Virus record (IMG/VR): IMGVR_UViG_3300030012_003086
Location: 24,508-88,507 of that record
Reading direction: 5' to 3' (one strand)
Length of the DNA: 64,000 nt
Source: a virus
Positions 51,135 to 59,454 of this stretch are shown one piece after another (within the stretch, counting starts at the first letter, position 1; the number at the start of each line of letters is the position of its first letter). The notes under the pieces were generated by a model. The model worked only from the letters and a program-made list of their open reading frames with translations. It searched no databases and was not told where the DNA came from. The position numbers and the translations under genes are program-made.

Positions 51135-53083
51135 TCAAAACCCTCCTTATATTTTTTACCACCCATTTGCCTTTCGGGGTCAAAGTCTTCCTCAATCCAA
51201 GATGGTATCTCATATTCAAATGGAATTTCAGGAACTACTTCTTTTTCTGAATCTTCTTTCTTTCTGCTTTTAATATCGCTATTTATTTCTGCTCTATCAC
51301 TACTAATATCTTGCAACATTTCTTCTATTTCAGATATAGGGATATTTATATTTTGAACATTTTTGAAATCTATACCTAACTCTGTAAACTTATTTTTTGC
51401 TTGGTCTTCGCTTACTTCCATAAGTATTCGCATGGTTCTATCTATTCTATAACCTACGCTACTTGCTAGATTTTCTCCCTTCTTTCTTTTTTTGGGTTTA
51501 TCTGCTTCTAAGTCTTTTAGACTTTCAGAATCTTCTTTTAGGAATTCTTTCCATTTTTCCTTTGTCTCATCATCTAATTCATCTAGTGCCTTTGTTAAAG
51601 AATTGATTTTAGAAAACAATTTTCTAATAGGTCGTCTAATCTGTCTTATTTTTTTACTCAACTCTTTACTAGGGTCTTTAATTTCCTCAGCAGAGGATAT
51701 TGTTTGTTTTATTAGATTAATTTCTGCAATCAAATTCTTCATAAATTTCATATTAAATTTATCGTAAATTTTTTCGTAATCTTCTTTTACTTCGACCCAT
51801 TGGTTTGCTAAATCCATTCTTAGGTCATCTAGTTTTTCTTCAGGGTTTTCTCTTAGAGTTTTTATTTCTTCTCTTAAATTTCTTATGTATTCCGGCATTT
51901 CATTTGAACCTTCTTTAACAGTAAATACCTTTAGTGAAACTGCTAACTCTCTAGCCTTATCTGTTACTAAATCCTCTGCATATTCTAGAAGATAATCATC
52001 ATCAACATTTTCAAACTCTTCTAAAGTATTCTTCAAAGAAGAATTTGAATTATTTAAGTATTTGATATGATTCTCAATATTTTGTAATGTCTTGTTTAAA
52101 GACGATACTGCCCTTCTAAATCTAACATTATATCCTTTAGCATCTCTTTCTGCAATTTTTGTTTTAAATCCTGAAAAGTCTCTTGCTATTCTTCCGACAT
52201 CGGCAAGGGCTTTTGCTTCACTATTAAACGCTCTTAAATGAAGCATTCCCATAACTTCTATAACAGACATGTCTTTATTCGATGGAGTGTTATCAATTAT
52301 AGAATTGGCAAGAGCAGAGTAAGTATTATTTAAATCAAAAATATTTATTTCAGAAGTAACTTTATTTTTAATGGTCCTCTCGCCTTTTTCTCTTTTATAC
52401 ATTTTTTTAGAATATATCGGGAATTCACCATTAAATGAAAATTGTTTGAATCTATTTACTATAAAATTAGTCTCGGTTCCTTTTTGGAATTCTGGCAGTG
52501 TGGACATGATTCTTAGAACCCTTATTAAAAAATTAGAATCCTTTTTACTAATATCTCTATATGCACTTGCCCCTGTTATAGCAGGAGGCGAAATATTAGT
52601 TTGGATTCTAACGTTTCTAATTAAATCATTTACTTTTTCCCTAGCATTTATTAAAAATTTAATTTCATTCTGTGCCCTTCTATGTTCTGTTTCTTCTTTA
52701 CTCTTTTCTCTCTGTTCAGCAGAAAGCATAGTGCTTTGTCTAAATGTATCGGATTCTTTGAAACTTTCTTGTTCAGTCTGTTCTTGTTCAGTCTGCGCTT
52801 GTAATGTTTCCTTTCTTTGTTCTCTTTCTCTTGCCTTACCCGAAGTATATCTAGTATCTCCTGCAAATTCACCATAGTCTTCATCTTCTTTTTGCTTAAG
52901 TATTGCTTTTTCTATTAGTTTTCTATAAACAACAATGTTAGTAGAATCTATGTTTTTAATTAGAGAATTTTTAATCATAGCAGCACTCGCTTGGTTTTCA
53001 ACAAGTTCTTTTGTTTCACTATCTAAATCATATTTCAATAGAACACTGTGTAGTGTCTTATCTTTAGATAGTTGAAAGAACAT
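51131..53083 (-). CDS. Large coiled-coil protein of unknown function
   Basis: 650 residues, mostly charged helix. Notable are a Gln/Glu repeat region (QTEQEQTEQES) at about 100, a folded part around 170-290, and several coiled coils later. No enzymatic motif. Directly downstream of portal and upstream of the scaffold-like genes, so a minor head or internal core protein is likely; such cores (for example T4 internal proteins) are often coiled coil. Confidence 0.6.
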   Translation of the reverse strand: MFFQLSKDKTLHSVLLKYDLDSETKELVENQASAAMIKNSLIKNIDSTNIVVYRKLIEKAILKQKEDEDYGEFAGDTRYTSGKAREREQRKETLQAQTEQEQTEQESFKESDTFRQSTMLSAEQREKSKEETEHRRAQNEIKFLINAREKVNDLIRNVRIQTNISPPAITGASAYRDISKKDSNFLIRVLRIMSTLPEFQKGTETNFIVNRFKQFSFNGEFPIYSKKMYKREKGERTIKNKVTSEINIFDLNNTYSALANSIIDNTPSNKDMSVIEVMGMLHLRAFNSEAKALADVGRIARDFSGFKTKIAERDAKGYNVRFRRAVSSLNKTLQNIENHIKYLNNSNSSLKNTLEEFENVDDDYLLEYAEDLVTDKARELAVSLKVFTVKEGSNEMPEYIRNLREEIKTLRENPEEKLDDLRMDLANQWVEVKEDYEKIYDKFNMKFMKNLIAEINLIKQTISSAEEIKDPSKELSKKIRQIRRPIRKLFSKINSLTKALDELDDETKEKWKEFLKEDSESLKDLEADKPKKRKKGENLASSVGYRIDRTMRILMEVSEDQAKNKFTELGIDFKNVQNINIPISEIEEMLQDISSDRAEINSDIKSRKKEDSEKEVVPEIPFEYEIPSWIEEDFDPERQMGGKKYKEGFE

Positions 53084-53092
53084 CTAATCACC

Positions 53093-53320
53093 TCAGAATG
53101 GAATATTTTCTTTTCTTCCTTTTCTCTTAGGGGGAAGTGTAACTACATCAGGAACATCAGCCGAATGTAGTTTAGCCTTATGTGTAGTATCGGGAGGAAC
53201 CCCACCAATACTGAAATCTCTTGTTTTGCTTAGTTTAGTATCGGCATTAGCGTTAATTGCTTTTACTTGTGCCAATTCTTTCTTTAGTCTTATTTCTTTT
53301 TGTTTCAAATCTTCTGTCAT
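53093..53320 (-). CDS. Small hypothetical protein
   Basis: 75 residues. Charged helix KQKEIRLKKELAQVKAINA, then a Pro/Gly-rich, probably disordered tail ending PPKRKGRKENIPF. Between portal and the large coiled-coil protein. Not recognised. Confidence 0.5.
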   Translation of the reverse strand: MTEDLKQKEIRLKKELAQVKAINANADTKLSKTRDFSIGGVPPDTTHKAKLHSADVPDVVTLPPKRKGRKENIPF

Positions 53321-53321
53321 A

Positions 53322-54977
53322 TCAACCCACTCTCCTTTCTGTTCTTCTATCCACGTTTTGATTACCTGCTTCTCTAGGTAGTCCGGCTAATCTCTTATCC
53401 GGCCCCGTTGCCATACTTGGCTTATTTCTATTGGCTTTAACCTTTGCCGGTTTAGCAGGCATTCCTGCTTCTTCCGGTGAAGGTTTAGTTCCCGCTTCCA
53501 TCATTTGACCTAATTGACTTTGGTCTATATTAGTGCCCGCATAAGGGTCTAATTCTATTTCTTCTTGATTTTCCTCTTCTCCCTCATTTTCTTTAGGTTC
53601 GGGTTTAGTAAAGGTAAAGTTACCATCTTCATCCATATCAACCTCAAATCCTAAATTCTTAGTTGAAGCAGCAATATTAACTTCTATCTCTCTCTTTCTC
53701 AATACTGCAATTTCATCCTCTTCTTCGGATGGCGGTAGTTTTAGTTTCCAATCACTAATACCAAATTGCTTTACTAGGAACGGGAATACATATTCATTGT
53801 AAACATTCTGTGCCATTTGAACGGCTCTATTAGTAACTAAGATTTGCATACCTTCATTATTTAATCCACCACTTGTAGTATTATCAGCCATGAAAACTTT
53901 ACTTACGCCATAGAACGCTGAGATTCTATCTCGCAAATCATCCTTAACAGAAACATAATCCATTTCCTTTAGACTATCCATGAATTTAATCCATTCAACC
54001 GCACCCTTTCCTCCTTCGGCTTCAATACCCATAACAGGAATAAAGTGAGGGTCTTGTTCCATTTTTTCTTTTACTGAACGCCAAAAAGAACGCATAGAAT
54101 CCATGTTTCTAGTTTGCACTGCTAGAAGACCTTTTGGCATTCGGCTTTTAGTATAAGATGAATTGACGTAATTTTCCATAGCAATAAGAGTCATAATGTT
54201 ATTGTAAAGTGTAATTACAGGAGACATTCCGTATAGTCTAGAAGGACTATACTTACTAAAATGAAGGACTTCTCCCTTTAGGAAATATTGGTCTTCACCA
54301 TGCACTCTATTTACATAATGAACAGGAAATAAATTGGAGCCACATGTTTCACATAATTCATGTGGTTCTGTTGATAGCATATTACGATGATTAATACAAG
54401 TAAATCCTTTGGTTCCCCTTTCACCTAACTCATCAGTATAGATAGCCATAGTAACAGGGTCGCCCCTATATACTTCTTTGATTCGGTGCATTCTAATTTT
54501 ACCATTACCATCTATGAAGTATTCCTTTACAAGAACAATGTAAGCATCATCCATTATATTTAGGTCATCTTCTAATTCTCTTAGAACATCAATGAATAAT
54601 TGTTCTGCTTTATTTACATACCCTTCAATAAATTTCTCAGCATATTCTAATTGCTTAACATCGGGAATTTTAAGATTAGTGCTTTTACATCTAGAACACT
54701 CTTGAACAGGCCTTTTGTGTTCTTTACCACAATCCTTACACAGGGCTTCGTATGCCTTTTCCCAATAATATCCTCTCCTGAACACTTCTTGCTTTAGTTG
54801 AGTAATACATGTTCTAGCAATAACTGATTGATTTACTAAATGATAAATCAGAGGAGCGGTCATTATGTTTTGGTTGTGCCTTTCTTGAATACCGATATTG
54901 TATATCTTCCTATCAGCAGGTTTGGGGGTCTGTCTTCTAAACAAATTTGTAATGGAGAATCTTCTCTTTTCTGCCAC
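53322..54977 (-). CDS. Portal protein with two zinc-finger insertions
   Basis: 551 residues from GTG 54977 preceded by GGAGGGG. The portal core is indicated by LIYHLVNQSVIARTCITQL, FLKGEVLHFSKYSPSRLYG, SPVITLYNNIMTLIAMENY and SRMPKGLLAVQ, a clip/stem/wing order typical of HK97-lineage portals. Two metal sites interrupt it: C80, C83, C94, C97 and C194, H197, C209, C212. Zinc insertions of this sort are unusual in portals. The C-terminal 100 residues are acidic, then Pro/Lys-rich and disordered. The portal forms the dodecameric DNA entry ring to which TerL docks. Confidence 0.88.
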   Translation of the reverse strand: MAEKRRFSITNLFRRQTPKPADRKIYNIGIQERHNQNIMTAPLIYHLVNQSVIARTCITQLKQEVFRRGYYWEKAYEALCKDCGKEHKRPVQECSRCKSTNLKIPDVKQLEYAEKFIEGYVNKAEQLFIDVLRELEDDLNIMDDAYIVLVKEYFIDGNGKIRMHRIKEVYRGDPVTMAIYTDELGERGTKGFTCINHRNMLSTEPHELCETCGSNLFPVHYVNRVHGEDQYFLKGEVLHFSKYSPSRLYGMSPVITLYNNIMTLIAMENYVNSSYTKSRMPKGLLAVQTRNMDSMRSFWRSVKEKMEQDPHFIPVMGIEAEGGKGAVEWIKFMDSLKEMDYVSVKDDLRDRISAFYGVSKVFMADNTTSGGLNNEGMQILVTNRAVQMAQNVYNEYVFPFLVKQFGISDWKLKLPPSEEEDEIAVLRKREIEVNIAASTKNLGFEVDMDEDGNFTFTKPEPKENEGEEENQEEIELDPYAGTNIDQSQLGQMMEAGTKPSPEEAGMPAKPAKVKANRNKPSMATGPDKRLAGLPREAGNQNVDRRTERRVG

Positions 54978-55009
54978 TATAACCCCTCCTATTTATCTGT
55001 CAGAGATGA

Positions 55010-55129
55010 TTAGTTATCAACCTTACTAACTTTCATACTCTTTGGTTTACCTGCTTTTATCCAGCACGATTCACAAAACCCAAAAGGATAATTATTTTCT
55101 GAACAATAACATTTACCACAATATATCAT
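55010..55129 (-). CDS. Very small zinc-ribbon protein
   Basis: 39 residues from ATG 55129, which overlaps the stop of the previous gene (ATGA). Cys positions C-G-K-C-Y-C and C-E-S-C make a compact zinc ribbon, followed by a basic tail GKPKSMKVSK. Fills most of the spacer before the portal gene. Function unknown. Confidence 0.55.
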   Translation of the reverse strand: MIYCGKCYCSENNYPFGFCESCWIKAGKPKSMKVSKVDN

Positions 55130-55506
55130 AGTCTCCGCCTCTGATTCTTTGGCCGTGTTAAATGCTTTCCGGGGTCAGAAGCAACGCTACCGAAATTTGT
55201 TCGGGGGCTAACTGCTCCTGTGTCAGACATATCTCCGGTAGTTTGATTTACAATATTTGTTGTTCTTGGTGTAGGATTATCAAATCTAGCACCTGCAAGA
55301 ACTCCTAACATTTTTTTCATCTCTTCAACTGTTCTTTGTTGTTTAGGCTTGAATCTTAAATATCTTTTAAATTTCTTTTTAGCATCATCAGAATAATTGG
55401 ATAAACTCATCTGAAAATCATAAAATTCTTTTGCTTCCTGATTAGGAAAAAAACCAAAAATACCTTTTTCTAAATCAGATTTAAGTATTAATTTCCATTC
55501 TTCCAT
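55126..55506 (-). CDS. Small late protein with variant W-x-x-ILK N-terminus
   Basis: 126 residues. Begins MEEWKLILKSDLEKGIF, a variant of the tag found in the neighbouring genes. A helical, basic middle (AKKKFKRYLRFKPKQQRTV) and a disordered Arg-rich tail follow. Likely an internal virion protein if the tag has the proposed meaning. Confidence 0.55.
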   Translation of the reverse strand: MEEWKLILKSDLEKGIFGFFPNQEAKEFYDFQMSLSNYSDDAKKKFKRYLRFKPKQQRTVEEMKKMLGVLAGARFDNPTPRTTNIVNQTTGDMSDTGAVSPRTNFGSVASDPGKHLTRPKNQRRRL

Positions 55507-55510
55507 ACAA

Positions 55511-55828
55511 TCATCTCCTTGATTTATTTCCGTGACATTTCCATTTTTTACGGCTTAAATTATTCGGGCTATTTGGGTCACTTCTCCAATTTCCTTTAAT
55601 TTTATTTGACCTCGCACAATAAGCATCTCCCTTAGAAGTTCCGGGCCTTATTCTATCTCCACCATCTTTGGCTTTACCTGCTTGACCATATGAAACCTTT
55701 CTGCCCGAAGCAGTTCTTTTAACAAACCTTTTTCCTTTTCGAGGTTTGCCTAATTTCTTTTTCCTTCTTTTAGAACCGGCCTTTCGTCTAGCCTTACTTT
55801 TCTTTTGAAGAATATCTTGCCAAGTCAT
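55511..55828 (-). CDS. Tagged basic virion-associated protein with Cys motif
   Basis: 105 residues. N-terminal tag MTWQDILQKKSKARR, then a very basic stretch (KRRKKKLGKPRKGKRF), and a C-terminal conserved block with DAYCARSNKIKGNWRSD and NLSRKKWKCHG. Blocks like this last one recur in small proteins of marine phages and large DNA viruses as I recall them; their function is unknown. The basic charge suggests DNA binding inside the capsid. Stop overlaps nothing; the gene before it ends 1 nt away (TAATG). Confidence 0.65.
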   Translation of the reverse strand: MTWQDILQKKSKARRKAGSKRRKKKLGKPRKGKRFVKRTASGRKVSYGQAGKAKDGGDRIRPGTSKGDAYCARSNKIKGNWRSDPNSPNNLSRKKWKCHGNKSRR

Positions 55829-56268
55829 TACTTTTCTCCTCTCATTTGGTTTTGTTTAGAGGTTTTATCATCAACAATTGGCCCGCCCTTCGCCCAAGTA
55901 TAGCAAGTTCTCGCTGAATGACATTTAAAGTGATGCATCCAACAATAGCCCAGAGTTTCCCACTTTTTATTATTTTTTATAGCGGATTTTATTTCCTCTT
56001 GACTCATAATTTCTAAAGGCATACATTCATCCATTCTTGGAGATATATCAAATGCAATACAATTACTACAATTAGATTCCTTTGCTACATCAGCAGTAGT
56101 GTTCCACCTTTTAGCATATTCCTCCCAATATTCTTCATCTTCTAGATTAAGTGGCCCATATCTGATATTAGGATTTTTAACTGCGGCATCTCTATTCTTA
56201 GTATTGAGCATCAAATCTTGTGTTGCTCTAGGACAAGCCATTTCTTTTAGGATAATTTGCCAAGTCAT
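55828..56268 (-). CDS. Tagged Cys-rich protein
   Basis: 146 residues. Starts MTWQIILKEMACPRATQ (tag with Ile in place of Asp). Later cysteines: SNCSNCIAFDISPRMDEC and GYCWMHHFKCHSARTCYTW, which probably bind metal. Similar Cys-rich blocks occur in small proteins of marine viruses. Function unknown. Coupled to its neighbours by overlap. Confidence 0.62.
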   Translation of the reverse strand: MTWQIILKEMACPRATQDLMLNTKNRDAAVKNPNIRYGPLNLEDEEYWEEYAKRWNTTADVAKESNCSNCIAFDISPRMDECMPLEIMSQEEIKSAIKNNKKWETLGYCWMHHFKCHSARTCYTWAKGGPIVDDKTSKQNQMRGEK

Positions 56269-56657
56269 GCAGTGAAACCTCTCCCTTTACTTGGTTTTTT
56301 ATTAGATATAATATCTCCATCTGAGTGAATGTATGCTTTTCCATCCTCAACTAAAGCCATTACTTCGCCCTTTATTTGAGCAGGGCTAAGTTTTTTCTTA
56401 AATTTTTTATTTAAGTGACTATAACCTAAAGCACCACCTTCTTTTTCTATTTCTCTTAAAATCAATCCTCTGATTGCTCCGGCTTTAGCCTTCTTGACTT
56501 TCTTTCCATCTTTATCAAGAACACCTCTTCCAATTAGAACATCCTTTCTAGTAACTTTACCGTCACCGGATAAATCCTCTAAATCTTTTTCAAAAATCTG
56601 CTTTTCACTATCGGTTTTTTCATTACAGTGTCTTTTTATTATATCTTTCCAATTCAT
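56265..56657 (-). CDS. Tagged small protein with EF-hand-like and winged-helix-like parts
   Basis: 130 residues. Tag MNWKDIIKRHCNEK, then LEDLSGDGKVTRKDVLIG, where D-x-D-G-K-V-T-x-x-D resembles a dockerin/EF-hand calcium loop. Residues 65-115 (RGLILREIEKEGGALGYSHL, KKLSPAQIKGEVMALVEDG, AYIHSDGDII) resemble a small helical domain with a wing. Function unknown. Confidence 0.6.
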   Translation of the reverse strand: MNWKDIIKRHCNEKTDSEKQIFEKDLEDLSGDGKVTRKDVLIGRGVLDKDGKKVKKAKAGAIRGLILREIEKEGGALGYSHLNKKFKKKLSPAQIKGEVMALVEDGKAYIHSDGDIISNKKPSKGRGFTA

Positions 56658-57085
56658 GTTTTAGCCATCCTTTGTGTTTTTCTTTTACTTGATTCCTTTC
56701 TTGCCGAAGCAACTTTATGTGCAGCATTTAATCTCTTCTTTGTTTTGGGGTCTTTTGCTCTCCTAGCCGCTACTCTTGCTCTTTGTTCAACTAAATTAAT
56801 TATTTGCGATTGTCTTTTATGTGGCTTAGAACGGAATGCCGCACTACTGAATGTATCTCTCACATCTTTAGCAGTTTTAAAACTAACGGGAACAGTATCT
56901 TTTGGATTTTCATCTGTGTATAATCTTCTTCTAGACCCTTTTGGCTTTTTACCTGTTCCTTTTTTGGGGTCGGTTTTTTTTATTTCTTTACTTCGACAAT
57001 GTGCTTTACAAGTAAATCCTTTAGTTTTATTTGGCCCACTACAAACGCAATAAGACATATCTTTCTTTAGAATATCTTGCCACAT
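56654..57085 (-). CDS. Tagged basic protein with Cys cluster
   Basis: 143 residues from ATG 57085, overlapping the previous stop (TAATG) and preceded by GGGGGAAG; an in-frame ATG at 57103 would add six residues. Starts MWQDILKKDMSYCVCSG, with C-V-C and F-T-C-K-A-H-C as a metal site, then a long very basic helix (LVEQRARVAARRAKDPKTKK). Suits binding of packaged DNA. Function otherwise unknown. Confidence 0.6.
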   Translation of the reverse strand: MWQDILKKDMSYCVCSGPNKTKGFTCKAHCRSKEIKKTDPKKGTGKKPKGSRRRLYTDENPKDTVPVSFKTAKDVRDTFSSAAFRSKPHKRQSQIINLVEQRARVAARRAKDPKTKKRLNAAHKVASARKESSKRKTQRMAKT

Positions 57086-57882
57086 TATTTTGTCTTCCCC
57101 CATTTCTTACCTTTACCTTTAGTTTTACAGGCTGATGGTGTAGGGCGACAAGCAGGATATCTTTTTCTTTTTTCACCGGAAGAACGACCACATGATTTGT
57201 AGCCACCACTTCCATCGGGCGCATTACAATCAACCCAACCGCCTTTACTCCCTTTAGCACCTTTACGACCAAACCAATCTTTAAGACTTGATTCAGAAGA
57301 AGGCTTTGAAGTCAATCTTCTTCTTTGTTTCTTTTTATAACGTTTAGCACTTCTTCTTCTTCGAGCCTTGCTCTTTTTATGAAGAATATCTTCCCATGCA
57401 GATTTTTTAACAGAAGCCATAGTTATATCAGTAACTGCAATTAATACACCAAACAGTAATATTTTCAAAAACATTCTATTATTCTCTATAACGTTAATTA
57501 TCCCCTCATCAATAAATTCTTCAAACAAAAAAGATTTTAGTTTTGTAATCATATTATTTATAGTGATATCAGATATGCTTTTTCTAATTATATGAATTAG
57601 TTCAGGATTAGAAAAACCTTCATCCTGCGTGTTTAAATCCACTTCTTTTACTTTATCTAAACACAACAATATGATTTCACTGAGAATTACGTTAACAGGA
57701 GTATCTAAATTATTATCATCAATATAATTATTATATTCTTTCAGAAATTTATCTGAATATGTATCAACAAGATTCTTCATATCGGGATGTATATAATTTA
57801 TTTTATCATATAAATTTGGCATAGCACTATCAAAAACATTTGATAAATCAATAGATTCCTTCAATATGTTATGCCAACTCAT
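57085..57882 (-). CDS. Tagged protein that carries a second internal tag (probable gene fusion)
   Basis: 265 residues from ATG 57882 after GAAGTGA; GTG 57891 is less likely. First tag MSWHNILKESIDLSN, a helical 130-residue domain, a hydrophobic stretch (MFLKILLFGVLIAVTDITM), then about residue 155 MASVKKSAWEDILHKKSKARR, a second tag with the same following residues as the protein at 55,511. A basic linker and a Cys/Gly block (KDWFGRKGAKGSKGGWVDC, YPACRPTPSAC) follow. That block also occurs in small proteins of other marine viruses as I remember. Looks like two neighbouring tagged genes joined. Confidence 0.62.
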   Translation of the reverse strand: MSWHNILKESIDLSNVFDSAMPNLYDKINYIHPDMKNLVDTYSDKFLKEYNNYIDDNNLDTPVNVILSEIILLCLDKVKEVDLNTQDEGFSNPELIHIIRKSISDITINNMITKLKSFLFEEFIDEGIINVIENNRMFLKILLFGVLIAVTDITMASVKKSAWEDILHKKSKARRRRSAKRYKKKQRRRLTSKPSSESSLKDWFGRKGAKGSKGGWVDCNAPDGSGGYKSCGRSSGEKRKRYPACRPTPSACKTKGKGKKWGKTK

Positions 57883-57887
57883 ATCAA

Positions 57888-58088
57888 TCACTTCTTAGAT
57901 TTATTGCCCCAATTAGCAGCACCTACTTTACGGCATTGGACTAAAGCACCACTAGCGTAAGCGGAAGGCCATTTTTTATATCTACTTCTTACCTTATAAT
58001 AACAAGCATCTTGTTTTTTACCAGACCTTTGGGTTCTCCTTCTTCGGAGTTTTTTCTTTTTTCTTTTAAGAATATCTTGCCACTTCAA
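57888..58088 (-). CDS. Tagged small basic protein
   Basis: 66 residues from TTG 58088, which overlaps the previous stop (TTGA) and follows GGGGG. Tag MKWQDILKRKKKKLRRRR, then a compact conserved-looking block (CYYKVRSRYKKWPSAYASGA, then VQCRKVGAANWGNKS). The latter pattern is familiar from many small phage proteins of unknown function. Highly basic overall, suggesting nucleic acid binding. Confidence 0.62.
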   Translation of the reverse strand: MKWQDILKRKKKKLRRRRTQRSGKKQDACYYKVRSRYKKWPSAYASGALVQCRKVGAANWGNKSKK

Positions 58089-59446
58089 GCCAATATCCCC
58101 CCTATTCCTTCTAACTCATCCATTACTGAAATTTTACAATTATCTTTGTATTTTTGAATGTCATCTAAATTTATATTTTCTTTACCAAAATCAAATCCAA
58201 CATGGTCTTTATGATTTTCCCACTTCATCAATTTGAAAATTTCGTCACACCTTTGCTTATACCAATCAGCCTTCTTATATGATTTTTTCATTCGTATCAA
58301 CTCTATAAGTAATTCGGCATTTCCTTTCTTTAATCTAAAATGAGGAAGACACTTAGTTAGTAAACCCATAACGTCTTTTTGTGAATAAAAATTTAAACGA
58401 TTTACGGGTCTAGTATCTTGTGGAGATTTTTGGTCTAAATGTAATCTTCCAAAACCAATTGATTTATGCATCTCTTCCATGAATGCCCTGCCTCTTTCTC
58501 CGGTAGCGACCAAACCAACTCTAGGATTCATATTACGGTCAAGAGTAATATAACCATCAGAGTCAATAAAAGCAGCAGTATAAGCCCATACATTTTTCTT
58601 TAACATAGTAGGGGCCTTGTAATAATTGCCCTTAACGGATAATATATCTAGTGACTTTGCTGATTTAGATATAGAGTTAGCATTGGTTGTTCTAAATAAA
58701 TCAGCAGGCATTCTATCATGTATTCCCTTCGCACTAATACCGGGGTTTTCACACACCATCTTTACAATAAAGTCATTTTGTCTGTCCTTTTTCGACTTAA
58801 CTAAAGACTGATTAGAAACCTTAGAAATAGCATTTCTAAATTCTTTTTTACTTTGTCTCATAGTCTTGTATAGTGCAGAATAATCATCACAGTAAACCAT
58901 TCCTGTTTGTTCTAGTTCAGCCTCCCAATACTTACACAAAGCATCAACGACTTCTCTTCTAGATTCCACATCTTTCATTTTGTAAAGTTTCTGTAAGTCT
59001 TTTTCATTAAATCTCATTTTCTTTAAAGGCACTTCGTAAGGAGATAACCAAGAAATAGAATCTATACATTTCTGCAAATGGTCTGAGTAAGCATCAATCA
59101 TTGTATCAATTACTCTTGTCATCTTTTCTCTATTTTCACCCTTAAGGACTCTTCTAGCCTTCCTCATCTTAGTGACTAAATCAGGAATAGTCTGTTCTTG
59201 TATGATATATTCATCGGGGAATGAAACAATATACTTTCTTGCTTGAGAAGCATTAATCCCTAAATCATTTGATAGTTTAGTTATCTGCTCATTCTCCGAC
59301 ATAACATATGTGTCAAAAGAAGCAGTGACTAAATCTTTATTTTGAGCATCTTCAATCTCATCCTCAACCTTTTCTTCTCTCTCAGTAATTCTAGACAACT
59401 CTTCATATTTGCTAGAAATTTCTTTTAATCTTTCAGCCTTCGACAT
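58085..59446 (-). CDS. Helix-turn-helix protein with C-terminal LAGLIDADG domain
   Basis: 453 residues directly downstream of TerL. Residues 50-80 hold a helix-turn-helix-like segment (ITKLSNDLGINASQARKYI). Residues about 222-275 look like a winged helix. From about 286 a single LAGLIDADG endonuclease domain begins: AYTAAFIDSDGYITLD with the acidic residue at D297, later GFGRLHLDQK and MGLLTKCLPHFRLKKGNAE as in single-motif homing enzymes that dimerise. No disrupted host gene, intron or intein is seen. Might be a homing nuclease that targets viruses lacking it, or a domesticated DNA-binding protein; TerS-like recognition of packaging sites is another possibility. Confidence 0.75.
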   Translation of the reverse strand: MSKAERLKEISSKYEELSRITEREEKVEDEIEDAQNKDLVTASFDTYVMSENEQITKLSNDLGINASQARKYIVSFPDEYIIQEQTIPDLVTKMRKARRVLKGENREKMTRVIDTMIDAYSDHLQKCIDSISWLSPYEVPLKKMRFNEKDLQKLYKMKDVESRREVVDALCKYWEAELEQTGMVYCDDYSALYKTMRQSKKEFRNAISKVSNQSLVKSKKDRQNDFIVKMVCENPGISAKGIHDRMPADLFRTTNANSISKSAKSLDILSVKGNYYKAPTMLKKNVWAYTAAFIDSDGYITLDRNMNPRVGLVATGERGRAFMEEMHKSIGFGRLHLDQKSPQDTRPVNRLNFYSQKDVMGLLTKCLPHFRLKKGNAELLIELIRMKKSYKKADWYKQRCDEIFKLMKWENHKDHVGFDFGKENINLDDIQKYKDNCKISVMDELEGIGGILA

Positions 59447-59454
59447 AATACCAC

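Noticed and set aside
52371-52877. 168-codon plus-strand frame opposite the coiled-coil protein
   Set aside because: Antisense shadow of a charged coiled coil (Leu/Ser/Phe-rich translation). The minus frame has proper coupling and composition.
58085-59446. Intron-encoded homing endonuclease interrupting TerL
   Set aside because: TerL is complete with ATPase and nuclease motifs and ends normally. The LAGLIDADG gene is a separate cistron with its own start.
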